In this document: positions 19,865-26,643 of the stretch, piece by piece
Layout of the letters: every line of letters begins with the position of its first letter
Numbering within the stretch: the stretch's first letter is position 1
DNA from: an uncultured Burkholderiales bacterium
GTDB lineage: Bacteria; Pseudomonadota; Gammaproteobacteria; Burkholderiales; Burkholderiaceae_C
Assembly (NCBI GenBank): GCA_903820745.1
Contig: CAIJIT010000049.1
Location: 24,268 to 88,267 of the forward strand
Length of the DNA: 64,000 bases
Direction of reading: 5' to 3'
Translations under genes and position numbers: made by a program
The notes under the pieces: generated by a model
The model's input: only the letters and a program-made list of their open reading frames with translations
The model's database searches: none
Told to the model about the DNA's origin: nothing

Positions 19865-19884
19865 GGGTCACACAACAGTGACCC
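19865..19884. promoter_or_regulatory. Dyad just upstream of the HNH-like gene
   Basis: GGGTCAC-ACAACA-GTGACCC is a perfect 7-bp inverted repeat ending 4 bp before the AGGAG ribosome-binding site at 19889-19893 of the HNH-like gene. It could be an operator or an RNA hairpin affecting translation. The role is inferred from position only. Confidence 0.45.
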
Positions 19885-19899
19885 CCTCAGGAGCAAGCC

Positions 19900-20967
19900 A
19901 TGGAACAGATCGCAGCAATTCGGACCCGTGCAGATTCAACCCAATATGCGCTCGGATTTGATGAACAAGCAAGGCGCAAGCAGTCGGCCGCGCAAAGGCT
20001 GGGCATCGCGCTGGGTTGGGATTACGCCCATCATGGACTGACCCCGCCCGTCGAACATCTGTTTGCACAATCGCCGCTGCGACAGGGTTGGCAGGCCGGC
20101 AAAGCGACCTTTGGGCGCCGAACGCTGCGAGCCAATGGCTACACCCACCAATGGTTGTTACTGCGCAGCTACGCCTGGTCACAGGGCCGCAGCTTCGAAG
20201 ATGTGCAACTGACCCCGAATTACCTGCAACAAATCGATAGCGACCATTGCCCGGTGACGCGCCAGCCTTTGAACAAGCTCCATGGCGACAGCAATGAAAA
20301 ATCGATCGACCGCGTACACAACGACGCAGCCTATGCGGCGGGTAACCTGGCGCTGTTGAGCCGCGCTGCCAATCAGGCCAAGGGCAGACATGATTGGGTC
20401 AGCGCCCATGAAATAGCCTCACAGTTGCAGCCTGACGAAACCCAGGGGGGGCTCGACAAAAACCAATGGCAACGCATCGCACTGCTGTGCAGCTTCGTCA
20501 CCGAACTCCCGCATGCAAGGGCTGCGTTGCTGCCTTTGGTCATGCTGCCGCCGAATCGATTGCGCTTGTTCAACCCAGTCCAAGCCTTGCAAGTGTTGCT
20601 GACACGCCAATTTGCCAGCGCTGACTGGAGTCGACGTTTCGCCTTGATCGCGACTTTGCTGCCCGACGGCTCGGTAACCAGCGATTTCAACCGCTTCCTG
20701 ATGGCCCTGGCGCCGAGAGTTCTGGGCGTCAAGGACCTGCAATCAACCCAGCAAATCCGCTGGGCCCTGGAGGACGCCTGGCTGAATCCGCTGGTGCAAA
20801 AACGCTGGACCAGATTTGCGCTTCAATTGAATTCGCAACAGGCTGAAAAACTGCTGGCCTCGGCAGCTTCGAAATTCCCTTGCAAAATGAAAATCCAACA
20901 ATTCAGCCAGCCTTCTGCCACCGAGGGTTGGGCGCTTGAACAACAAGGTTTCTGCAGCGCCGGTTGA
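19900..20967 (+). CDS. Hypothetical protein with an HNH-nuclease-like segment
   Basis: A 355-aa cytoplasmic protein that I do not recognise as a named family. Residues about 115-162 (DHCPVTRQPLN...KSIDRVHNDAAYAAGNLALLSRAANQAKG) resemble the beta-beta-alpha core of HNH endonucleases, in which an Asp-Arg-x-x-Asn element precedes YxxGN. Only one cysteine of a possible zinc pair is seen (C117), so activity is uncertain. The N-terminal half is rich in Trp, Gln and Arg. The C-terminal half (LVMLPPNRLRLFNPVQALQVLL) is helical with no motif I know. Start ATG 19900 has AGGAG 6 nt upstream. It stands alone behind two hairpins and converges on the GNAT gene with 13 bp between stops. Confidence 0.7.
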   Translation: MEQIAAIRTRADSTQYALGFDEQARRKQSAAQRLGIALGWDYAHHGLTPPVEHLFAQSPLRQGWQAGKATFGRRTLRANGYTHQWLLLRSYAWSQGRSFEDVQLTPNYLQQIDSDHCPVTRQPLNKLHGDSNEKSIDRVHNDAAYAAGNLALLSRAANQAKGRHDWVSAHEIASQLQPDETQGGLDKNQWQRIALLCSFVTELPHARAALLPLVMLPPNRLRLFNPVQALQVLLTRQFASADWSRRFALIATLLPDGSVTSDFNRFLMALAPRVLGVKDLQSTQQIRWALEDAWLNPLVQKRWTRFALQLNSQQAEKLLASAASKFPCKMKIQQFSQPSATEGWALEQQGFCSAG

Positions 20968-20980
20968 ACTTCTTAAAAGC

Positions 20981-21499
20981 TCACGAAACCGAACGCTGCA
21001 AGCGCAATTCCTCAACCCTTGTGCCACTGATATCGGTTGTCTTGGCGCTGCCCATTTCACGCTTGAACCCTGCCAGTTCGAAGAAGCGCAGGGCGCGTTG
21101 GTTGCGCAGGAAAACCCACAGCGTGACCTTGGTACAACCCTCTTCCTGAAGGCCATCGCGCGCTGCGTCCCACAGAGCCAGGCCAGCGCCCTTGTCCCAA
21201 TGGATCGGGTTGACATACATCGCCCAGATTTCACCAACGACCGAGGCCGTCCCTTTGTCGCGTGAACGATCGAAAGCGACGAAACCCATCATTTCGTTGT
21301 CGATATGAGCGACCAACAGTTGGGGCTCGGACAACTCGATGGCTTCGCGCCAGTAAGCCTGGCGCGTTTGCACCGACAAGGAATCCAGCATTGTTTCGGG
21401 AAGCAAGCCCTTGTAGGCTTCTTGCCAGGCTGCAACATGAATTTCTGCGATGCCCTTGGCATCACGCAGAGCGGCGGGACGAACCTGAATACTCGACAT
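20981..21499 (-). CDS. GNAT-family N-acetyltransferase
   Basis: A 172-aa acyl-CoA N-acyltransferase. The fold is shown by IQVRPAALRDAKGIAEIHVAAWQEAYKGLLP at the N-terminus, the GEIWAMYVNPIHWDKGAGLALWDAA stretch replacing the usual RGxGxG loop (here DKGAGLAL), and LWVFLRNQRALRFFELAGF near the end. Substrate is unknown. The ATG at 21497-21499 is preferred over an upstream start five codons earlier. The 103-bp gap upstream separates it from the exonuclease gene on the same strand and contains AT-rich sequence that could be its own promoter. Confidence 0.88.
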   Translation of the reverse strand: MSSIQVRPAALRDAKGIAEIHVAAWQEAYKGLLPETMLDSLSVQTRQAYWREAIELSEPQLLVAHIDNEMMGFVAFDRSRDKGTASVVGEIWAMYVNPIHWDKGAGLALWDAARDGLQEEGCTKVTLWVFLRNQRALRFFELAGFKREMGSAKTTDISGTRVEELRLQRSVS

Positions 21500-21602
21500 A
21501 AAAACCCTGATCAAACTAGAAATGGAAGGGCGGAATTGTCAGTGCCAAAGCATGTTTTTGTAAGCCTTGACAGCGTAATTTTTTAACGCCTAGTTTCAGC
21601 AG

Positions 21603-22250
21603 TCAGCATGGCCTGGTTGCAGAAGTATTGCCAAACTGCTGTACTGACCGGCTCAATCCAGACTTGCTGCTGCGCTGCATTTGCTGCAGCAATCGATGGT
21701 CAACCGCCTGTCCAGCCAGTTGTTTCGCAAACCTCTGCTTCACATCAGCCTGCATCTGCAGCAGCAAATAGGCTGTCGTCATCGCATCGGCCAAAGCCCT
21801 ATGGGCACGCCCGGTTGGTGGCAAGCGGTGATGTCTGGCCAGGGTGCCTAGCTTGCAGTTTTCCGCCTCCGGATAGAGGCGCCGAGCCAGCAGCAATGTG
21901 CAGATAAATTGATGTTCGGGATCTGGTTCGCATTCCGCGCGCAGCCACTCGGCTTGCCAAAACGCACGGTCAAAAGCAGCGTTGTGCGCCACCATCGGAC
22001 AGCCACGGGTAAAATTTGCCAACTCCCGCATGACCTGCCCGGCTTCGGGCGCTTCAGCCAACATTGCATTGCTGATGCCGGTCAACTGCTCGATGAACGC
22101 AGGCACCCTGGCACCGGTCTTCATCAAACTCTGGTACTGGCCAACGATTGCACCATCGCGCAGTAACACGACCGCGATTTCGGTGGCGCGGGCGCCAACG
22201 CCAGGTGACAAGCCTGTCGTTTCAAAGTCGATTACCGCCAGAGTCTGCAT
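21603..22250 (-). CDS. DnaQ-like 3'-5' exonuclease
   Basis: A 215-aa DEDDh exonuclease of the DnaQ/epsilon family. The three motifs are visible: Exo I LAVIDFETTGLSPG, Exo II MVAHNAAFDRAFW and Exo III HRALADAMTTAYL. Such proteins act in proofreading or RNA/DNA end trimming; this one is a stand-alone homologue, not necessarily the replicative epsilon subunit. The start is ATG 22248-22250 (MQTLAVIDFETTG); a TTG three codons upstream overlaps the stop of the MazG-like gene and is less likely. It forms a two-gene operon with that gene, 5 bp apart. Confidence 0.9.
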   Translation of the reverse strand: MQTLAVIDFETTGLSPGVGARATEIAVVLLRDGAIVGQYQSLMKTGARVPAFIEQLTGISNAMLAEAPEAGQVMRELANFTRGCPMVAHNAAFDRAFWQAEWLRAECEPDPEHQFICTLLLARRLYPEAENCKLGTLARHHRLPPTGRAHRALADAMTTAYLLLQMQADVKQRFAKQLAGQAVDHRLLQQMQRSSKSGLSRSVQQFGNTSATRPC

Positions 22251-22255
22251 AGGCT

Positions 22256-22570
22256 TCAAAGCGCTGGATGCTTCAGCGCATTCAGAACCAGTTTTTTCTC
22301 TACGGCAGCCTCTATGTCAACGGCGCAATGGTCAGCAATTTGAACCAGGTAAATCAGCACATCGGCAATTTCTTCACCCAAATGTTGATGCTTCTGCGGA
22401 TCGTCCTGGATTGCCTGCGATTGCTCGGGTGTCAGCCATTGAAAAATTTCCACCAGTTCGGCGGCTTCTACCACCATAGCCATTGCCAGATTTTTTGGTG
22501 TTTGATAAGGTTGCCAGTTGCGTGCAGCAGAAAATTGACGTAGGCGTTTTTGCAGGTTTTCTATGTTCAT
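22256..22570 (-). CDS. MazG-like nucleotide pyrophosphohydrolase
   Basis: A 104-aa all-alpha NTP pyrophosphatase of the MazG-like/dCTPase (RS21-C6) type, which hydrolyses (d)NTPs to monophosphate and pyrophosphate for nucleotide-pool cleaning. Metal-binding acidic motifs are AMVVEAAELVEIFQW and LGEEIADVLIYLVQIAD. The track start is six residues too long; ATG 22568-22570 gives MNIENLQKRLRQF. Next to the DnaQ-like exonuclease it suggests a replication-fidelity pair. It is transcribed leftward away from the AT-rich region with DnaA boxes. Confidence 0.9.
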   Translation of the reverse strand: MNIENLQKRLRQFSAARNWQPYQTPKNLAMAMVVEAAELVEIFQWLTPEQSQAIQDDPQKHQHLGEEIADVLIYLVQIADHCAVDIEAAVEKKLVLNALKHPAL

Positions 22571-22700
22571 GGGGCGCAAGTGTGGCATGAGTCTGCAGCG
22601 CTTCGAACTTTCTGTGCAAGCTCAAAAATTTCCCACTCTCTTCTAACTTATTGTCTTTCAAATTTTTAAGTTAGTAGTCATAGTAGAGCAGCCATTTTTC

Positions 22701-22709
22701 TGTGGATAA
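22701..22709 (-). promoter_or_regulatory. DnaA box 1
   Basis: TGTGGATAA, the exact reverse complement of the TTATCCACA DnaA-box consensus, follows the TAG-rich run after 14 nt. Confidence 0.75.
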
Positions 22710-22819
22710 GTCTATTTTCTTCAATTTTGACAAGTACTTGCATGACCGAAAAGCCTGTGTGCCAGACCCTGTTGCTGCTGTCCGCGAAATGCGAACAAGT
22801 TCTGAAAACTTGCTCTCCC

Positions 22820-22828
22820 TGTGGATAA
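22820..22828 (-). promoter_or_regulatory. DnaA box 2
   Basis: A second exact TGTGGATAA, in the same orientation as box 1 and 119 bp from it. Confidence 0.75.
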
Positions 22829-22847
22829 GCATGCAGTTGTAAAAAAT

Positions 22848-22856
22848 TTATCCACA
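22848..22856 (+). promoter_or_regulatory. DnaA box 3
   Basis: An exact TTATCCACA in the opposite orientation, 28 bp from box 2 and preceded by an A/T-only run. Confidence 0.75.
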
Positions 22857-23016
22857 ACTTTGTTCCTTGACAAGACCAGTCAATGGAGCTTCTAAAAATG
22901 TTAATAAATTAACGGATATAAGTACGAATACCAAGACGAATCGAATGAAATGATTTATAAAGTGAGCTGCTTGTTGAAGCTCATTGCAAGATTCAGCCCG
23001 GTCTAAGGAAACGAAA

Positions 23017-24156
23017 ATGAAAAATTTACAAATTAGAATTTTTGCGCTCGCCGCCAGTCTGCTCTTGGCGGCTTGCGGTGGGGGCAGCACCGCCAACATC
23101 ACGCCGCGAACCAAGATTACGTCGGTCAAGGTGTTCGGCGACAGTCTGGCTGACTCGGGAACATTCGGTTACAAATTCACTGTTCAAGCAGTCGATGGCC
23201 TGATCTATCCGGAACGGATTGCCGCGACATATGGCGCCAGTCTGTGCAACTTCTATGTCTTTACCGGAGTGACCTTTGCGGCCAACTCGAAGGCTGGTTG
23301 TACCAACTATGCCATCGGCGGCGCGGTGATCAATCAGGCTGATCCCGCCAGCCCGCTCGGAATTCCGCTGCAATTTGCCAACGCCGTGGCTGGAGGCAAC
23401 TATGCGGCAACCGATCTTGCCTTGATCGATGGTGGCGGCAACGATGCATCGGCCTTGGTAGGGGCTTACCTTAAAGCGCCTTATGACGGCGGTGCCAGCC
23501 TGGCTGCGTTGCTGGGTACCAAGCTGACGCCGACACAAGTCGGAACCGCTTTGGCAGGCGGCGCAGCGGGCATCGCTGCCGGTGGCGTCACCTATATGCA
23601 GGCGCTGGCGGATTATTTTTCCAACAGCATCAAGACCAATGTGATCGGCAAGGGCGCCATGCAAGTCGCCATCCTGAACATGCCGGGCATCACGAACACA
23701 CCGCGATTTCAGATGGTGCTCGACAGCATTGCCACCGGCTATGGTGGTGGCACGGCGGGTGCTGCAGCAAGGGCGCAGTCAGAAGCTTTGTTCAAGAGCT
23801 GGGTGGCTGCCTTCAACACACAGTTGAGCGCGAACTTTGCGAGCGAATCGAAGGTCGTGGTGATTGATTTTTATACGTCCTTCAACGATCAAATTGCCAC
23901 GCCGGCGCAGTTCAGTTTAAGCAACGTCAAGACACCCGCCTGCCCGATCACGGGTGTCGGCTCGGATGGTCTGCCGGTTTACTCGTTCCCGACCTGCACT
24001 TCTGCCAGTTTGTCAGCCGCCATAACGGCGGGGTCAACCGATCCCAATTGGTGGAAATCCTATGGCTTTGCTGACAGCTTTCACCCGACGCCTTATGGCC
24101 ATCAACTGGTTGCACAGCTGATCTCCAAATCCTTGGCCATCAAGGGCTGGCTGTAA
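23017..24156 (+). CDS. GDSL/SGNH-family esterase lipoprotein
   Basis: A 379-aa surface or periplasmic esterase/lipase of the SGNH hydrolase superfamily. The N-terminus MKNLQIRIFALAASLLLAACGGG has a textbook lipobox (LAAC), so the mature protein is probably lipidated. Catalytic blocks are KVFGDSLADSG (nucleophile Ser), DGGGNDAS (block III Asn) and DSFHPTPYGH (Asp-x-x-His). The middle is glycine/alanine-rich. ATG 23017 has AAGGAAA about 7 nt upstream; the track start is 11 residues early. It lies 21 bp before the OmpW-like gene and is probably cotranscribed. The ester substrate is unknown. Confidence 0.9.
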   Translation: MKNLQIRIFALAASLLLAACGGGSTANITPRTKITSVKVFGDSLADSGTFGYKFTVQAVDGLIYPERIAATYGASLCNFYVFTGVTFAANSKAGCTNYAIGGAVINQADPASPLGIPLQFANAVAGGNYAATDLALIDGGGNDASALVGAYLKAPYDGGASLAALLGTKLTPTQVGTALAGGAAGIAAGGVTYMQALADYFSNSIKTNVIGKGAMQVAILNMPGITNTPRFQMVLDSIATGYGGGTAGAAARAQSEALFKSWVAAFNTQLSANFASESKVVVIDFYTSFNDQIATPAQFSLSNVKTPACPITGVGSDGLPVYSFPTCTSASLSAAITAGSTDPNWWKSYGFADSFHPTPYGHQLVAQLISKSLAIKGWL

Positions 24157-24177
24157 AGCCGAGCTAAAGGAAAACAT

Positions 24178-24846
24178 ATGAAAAACAACCTTTTTTGCAT
24201 CACTGCTTTGATCTTGATCGGCACAGGCGCAGCACAGGCCCAATCAGCCGGCAGCTTTACCTTGCGGGGCGGCGCTACCTTGATCGCTCCACAGGTATCG
24301 AGTGGCGATCTGAGCAGCCCCAGCTTTGCCGGTACCAAGGTCAATGTGCTTTCCGCCAGCCAGGTCAGCGGTGGTATCAACTACATGCTGACCGACAACA
24401 TCGCGGTTGATTTGCCTCTGGGCATCCCATTCAAGCATCAGATCATCGGTGCCGGTGCAATCGACAACACCGGCAAGCTGGCTGATGTCGACGCCTTGCC
24501 AGTCACGATGTTGCTTCAGTACAAGGCAGGTTCGCCGACCAGCGACTTGCGCCCTTTTGTCGGCGTTGGGTTGACGATGGCGAAATTCTCCAACACGCGC
24601 AGCACAGCCGCATTGACTGCATGGACCGGCGGTACAACGAGCAACCCGCCAACGATGTCGATGAAAGATACCAACGGCTCGACCTACCAGCTCGGCGTCG
24701 CCGCTAGGTTGGGCGGACGCTGGACGCTGGAGGTTTCAGCGACCAAGGTGATGTTGAAGACGATCGGCAAATTGTCGACCGGTCAGAGCATCGGTGTAAC
24801 CTTGAACCCAGTGGCCTTTTCAGCCGGCCTCGGTTATACCTTCTGA
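24178..24846 (+). CDS. OmpW-family outer-membrane protein
   Basis: A 222-aa outer-membrane beta-barrel. It has a signal peptide ending AAQAQSAG, the OmpW-type start of the mature chain (FTLRGGATLIAPQ), TDNIAVDLPLGIPFKHQI, LLQYK and RPFVGVGLTMAKF segments, and a C-terminal aromatic residue (GLGYTF) as BAM substrates require. OmpW proteins form small hydrophobic channels. It follows the GDSL lipoprotein gene closely, so both may serve uptake or processing of hydrophobic compounds. A hairpin overlapping the 3' end of queE ends the unit. Confidence 0.92.
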   Translation: MKNNLFCITALILIGTGAAQAQSAGSFTLRGGATLIAPQVSSGDLSSPSFAGTKVNVLSASQVSGGINYMLTDNIAVDLPLGIPFKHQIIGAGAIDNTGKLADVDALPVTMLLQYKAGSPTSDLRPFVGVGLTMAKFSNTRSTAALTAWTGGTTSNPPTMSMKDTNGSTYQLGVAARLGGRWTLEVSATKVMLKTIGKLSTGQSIGVTLNPVAFSAGLGYTF

Positions 24847-24858
24847 CAGACCACAAGC

Positions 24859-24880
24859 GTCGGCATCAATCGATGCCGAC
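24859..24880. terminator. Hairpin between ompW-like gene and queE
   Basis: GTCGGCATC-AATC-GATGCCGAC is a perfect 9-bp stem with a 4-nt loop. It starts 12 bp after the OmpW-like stop and includes the last codons and stop of queE on the other strand. No T-tract follows on either side, so its strength is uncertain. Confidence 0.55.
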
Positions 24881-25510
24881 CACCTTGTGCATCTGAATCG
24901 ACAAGCGCCATTGCGGATGTTCCATGCAATAGGCGGCGGCTTCGCGGCGATGCTGAGTTCTCAGCACGCTGTCGAGCGGCTGCAAAAAGAAATGTTCGAA
25001 GGCCAGTTGTTCGAAACGTTCGGGCTCGGCCAATGGCTGCGGGAACACCAGTTTCAGCTCACTCCCATGCGTCAACATTAGCTCGGCATCAGCCTTCGGG
25101 CTGACGCAGATCCAGTCCAGACCGGCCGGCGCGGCTTGGGTGCCATTGGTTTCAACCGCGATCTCGAAGCCCCTGGCATGCAATGCGTCGATCAACGCCG
25201 AGTCGACCTGCAGCAGCGGCTCACCGCCGGTGCAGACGACATAAGGCCGGCCGAGTTGCCCTTGGCTGTCCGACGGCCACAGCGTTGCGATCGCATCGGC
25301 CAGCGATTTGGCATCGGCGAACTTACCGCCTCCCTGGCCGTCGACGCCGACAAAATCGGTATCGCAAAAACTGCAGACAGCGTCCGCGCGATCCTGTTCG
25401 CGGCCGCTCCAGAGGTTGCAACCCGCGAAGCGACAGAACACCGCAGCCCGCCCGGCTTGCGCACCTTCGCCCTGCAGGGTGTAGAAGATTTCCTTGACAG
25501 AATAAGTCAT
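24866..25510 (-). CDS. queE: 7-carboxy-7-deazaguanine synthase QueE
   Basis: QueE is the radical-SAM enzyme converting 6-carboxytetrahydropterin to 7-carboxy-7-deazaguanine in queuosine biosynthesis. The 214-aa protein begins MTYSVKEIFYTLQGEG and binds its cluster with the atypical CX14CX2C motif: the first Cys is in FAGCNLWSG and the other two in AVCSFCDTDF, as in the Burkholderia multivorans enzyme. SAM-binding VVCTGGEPLLQVD and SPKADAEL follow. The track start adds 43 non-family residues; ATG 25508-25510 is chosen. It lies 8 bp after the QueD-like gene, whose product should supply its substrate. Confidence 0.95.
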   Translation of the reverse strand: MTYSVKEIFYTLQGEGAQAGRAAVFCRFAGCNLWSGREQDRADAVCSFCDTDFVGVDGQGGGKFADAKSLADAIATLWPSDSQGQLGRPYVVCTGGEPLLQVDSALIDALHARGFEIAVETNGTQAAPAGLDWICVSPKADAELMLTHGSELKLVFPQPLAEPERFEQLAFEHFFLQPLDSVLRTQHRREAAAYCMEHPQWRLSIQMHKVVGID

Positions 25511-25518
25511 CTTTGGCC

Positions 25519-26625
25519 TCAAACCGGGATCACTGGGCCATCGGTGTTTGCGCTCACTATCGCTCCACATCCCCTTGTTTCGTAAATGTCGATACGATCT
25601 AGTGGGGGCAACACCCACCGCGCCTTGGCCAGCACCCAAGCCGCCAGGCTGGCATTGTCGCCATCAATCAGCTCGGCGATCTCGTACAACGGTCGATGGT
25701 CGATCGCTTTGAAGATCGGGTCAAACAGGGTTTTGACGTCGCCGAAGTCGACCGTCCAGCCCATCAATTGGTCCAGCGCTGCGCTCAGGTGCAGGCGCAA
25801 GGTATAGGTGTGACCGTGGATGCCGCCGAGCAAATTGCCTGCCGGCGCATGCTTGAGTCGGGTCGCGCTGTCCAGCGTCAACTCCTTCCAGATGCGGTAA
25901 CGCTGGCCATCGTAATTGGCGCCGCAACTGCCGGTTTCGTACACGGTGATCCACGACAGTTCGGGCAGTTGGGGCTGCAATCGCTGCCACAACCAGGACG
26001 ACATCAACTCGCTGGTCGGGTTTTCAAGACCTTCGATTTCGTTCAGGCAATGGTAGTTGAGCAGGATCTGCAAGGGCGCCCAGATCTCGTCGAGATGGTC
26101 ATAGTCGATGCTGATGTCGCGCTCGCCAAGGTCCTGATTCGCGTGGATGATGACCTCGAAACCATGGCCATGCATGCGACCGCATTTGTGACCCAGCGCC
26201 ACATTGGGCAGTTGGTGGGCAGCCTGGAAGCGATAACGCCGCCAGACATGGGCCATGCCGTTTGCGTCGAGATCAACGCCTGAATGCTGGGTGCTCTGCA
26301 CGCCGACCTGCTGGATGCCCGGCACTTCGAACTCGGTCTCGAGGCGGTGACGGATCCAGCGCGCGATGTTCTCGTCGGTCGGTTGCTCGATCTGGTGGTT
26401 CAGCAGCGCATGGTCGAGCGGCGCCACACAAACCTCCAGGCGCCGCCTTAGTTCCTCGACTTCAGCTCCGGGGAATGGCGCCCAGTCTTGCGGCAGCAAG
26501 GCGCGCACGGTGGTGAAATAGCTGTGGCCATGCAGTTCGCGGCTGCGATGACCAGGCGGCAGCGCCGGGATCTGGCAGGCCGATTCGAAGCCGCATGAGG
26601 CAGCGTAGATTGTCTGGGTATGCAT
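25519..26625 (-). CDS. QueD-like protein with three tandem PTPS/6-carboxytetrahydropterin synthase domains
   Basis: The protein has 368 aa, about three times a normal QueD (~120 aa), and reads as three related domains. Domain 2 (about 125-245) has the full zinc and catalytic set: FQAAHQLPN, then GHKCGRMHGHGFEV with the catalytic Cys. Domain 1 (1-120) keeps ELHGHSYF and LDHALLN but has Cys in place of the first zinc His (FESACQIP). Domain 3 (246-368) keeps GIHGHTYTL and AIDHRPL but has SATRL for the His position and no catalytic Cys. Domains 2 and 3 end with similar YETGSCGA/YETRGCGA motifs. Domain 2 probably makes 6-carboxytetrahydropterin for the adjacent QueE; the others may be structural or have another pterin role. 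It starts 18 bp after the helicase stop. Confidence 0.85.
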   Translation of the reverse strand: MHTQTIYAASCGFESACQIPALPPGHRSRELHGHSYFTTVRALLPQDWAPFPGAEVEELRRRLEVCVAPLDHALLNHQIEQPTDENIARWIRHRLETEFEVPGIQQVGVQSTQHSGVDLDANGMAHVWRRYRFQAAHQLPNVALGHKCGRMHGHGFEVIIHANQDLGERDISIDYDHLDEIWAPLQILLNYHCLNEIEGLENPTSELMSSWLWQRLQPQLPELSWITVYETGSCGANYDGQRYRIWKELTLDSATRLKHAPAGNLLGGIHGHTYTLRLHLSAALDQLMGWTVDFGDVKTLFDPIFKAIDHRPLYEIAELIDGDNASLAAWVLAKARWVLPPLDRIDIYETRGCGAIVSANTDGPVIPV

Positions 26626-26643
26626 CAGTCAAAGCGCGCCGAT

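Larger units (their letters stand above)
22643..22913. other. Candidate replication-origin-like region (DnaA-box cluster, AT-rich)
   Basis: The gap between mazG-like and the GDSL gene (446 bp) has no supported gene. It is AT-rich against GC-rich flanks and holds three perfect 9-mer DnaA boxes at 22701, 22820 and 22848. A CTAACTTA/TAAGTTAG inverted repeat lies at 22643-22674, overlapping a TAG-rich run (TTAGTAGTCATAGTAG, 22671-22686) that resembles DnaA-trio repeats. A GTTAAT-AA-ATTAAC dyad (22900-22913) sits in an AT-rich stretch. It may be oriC, a DnaA-titration site, or a DnaA-controlled promoter; dnaA and dnaN are not in the window. Gene orientation (mnmG running toward it) is not the usual pattern near oriC and lowers confidence. 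Confidence 0.5.
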
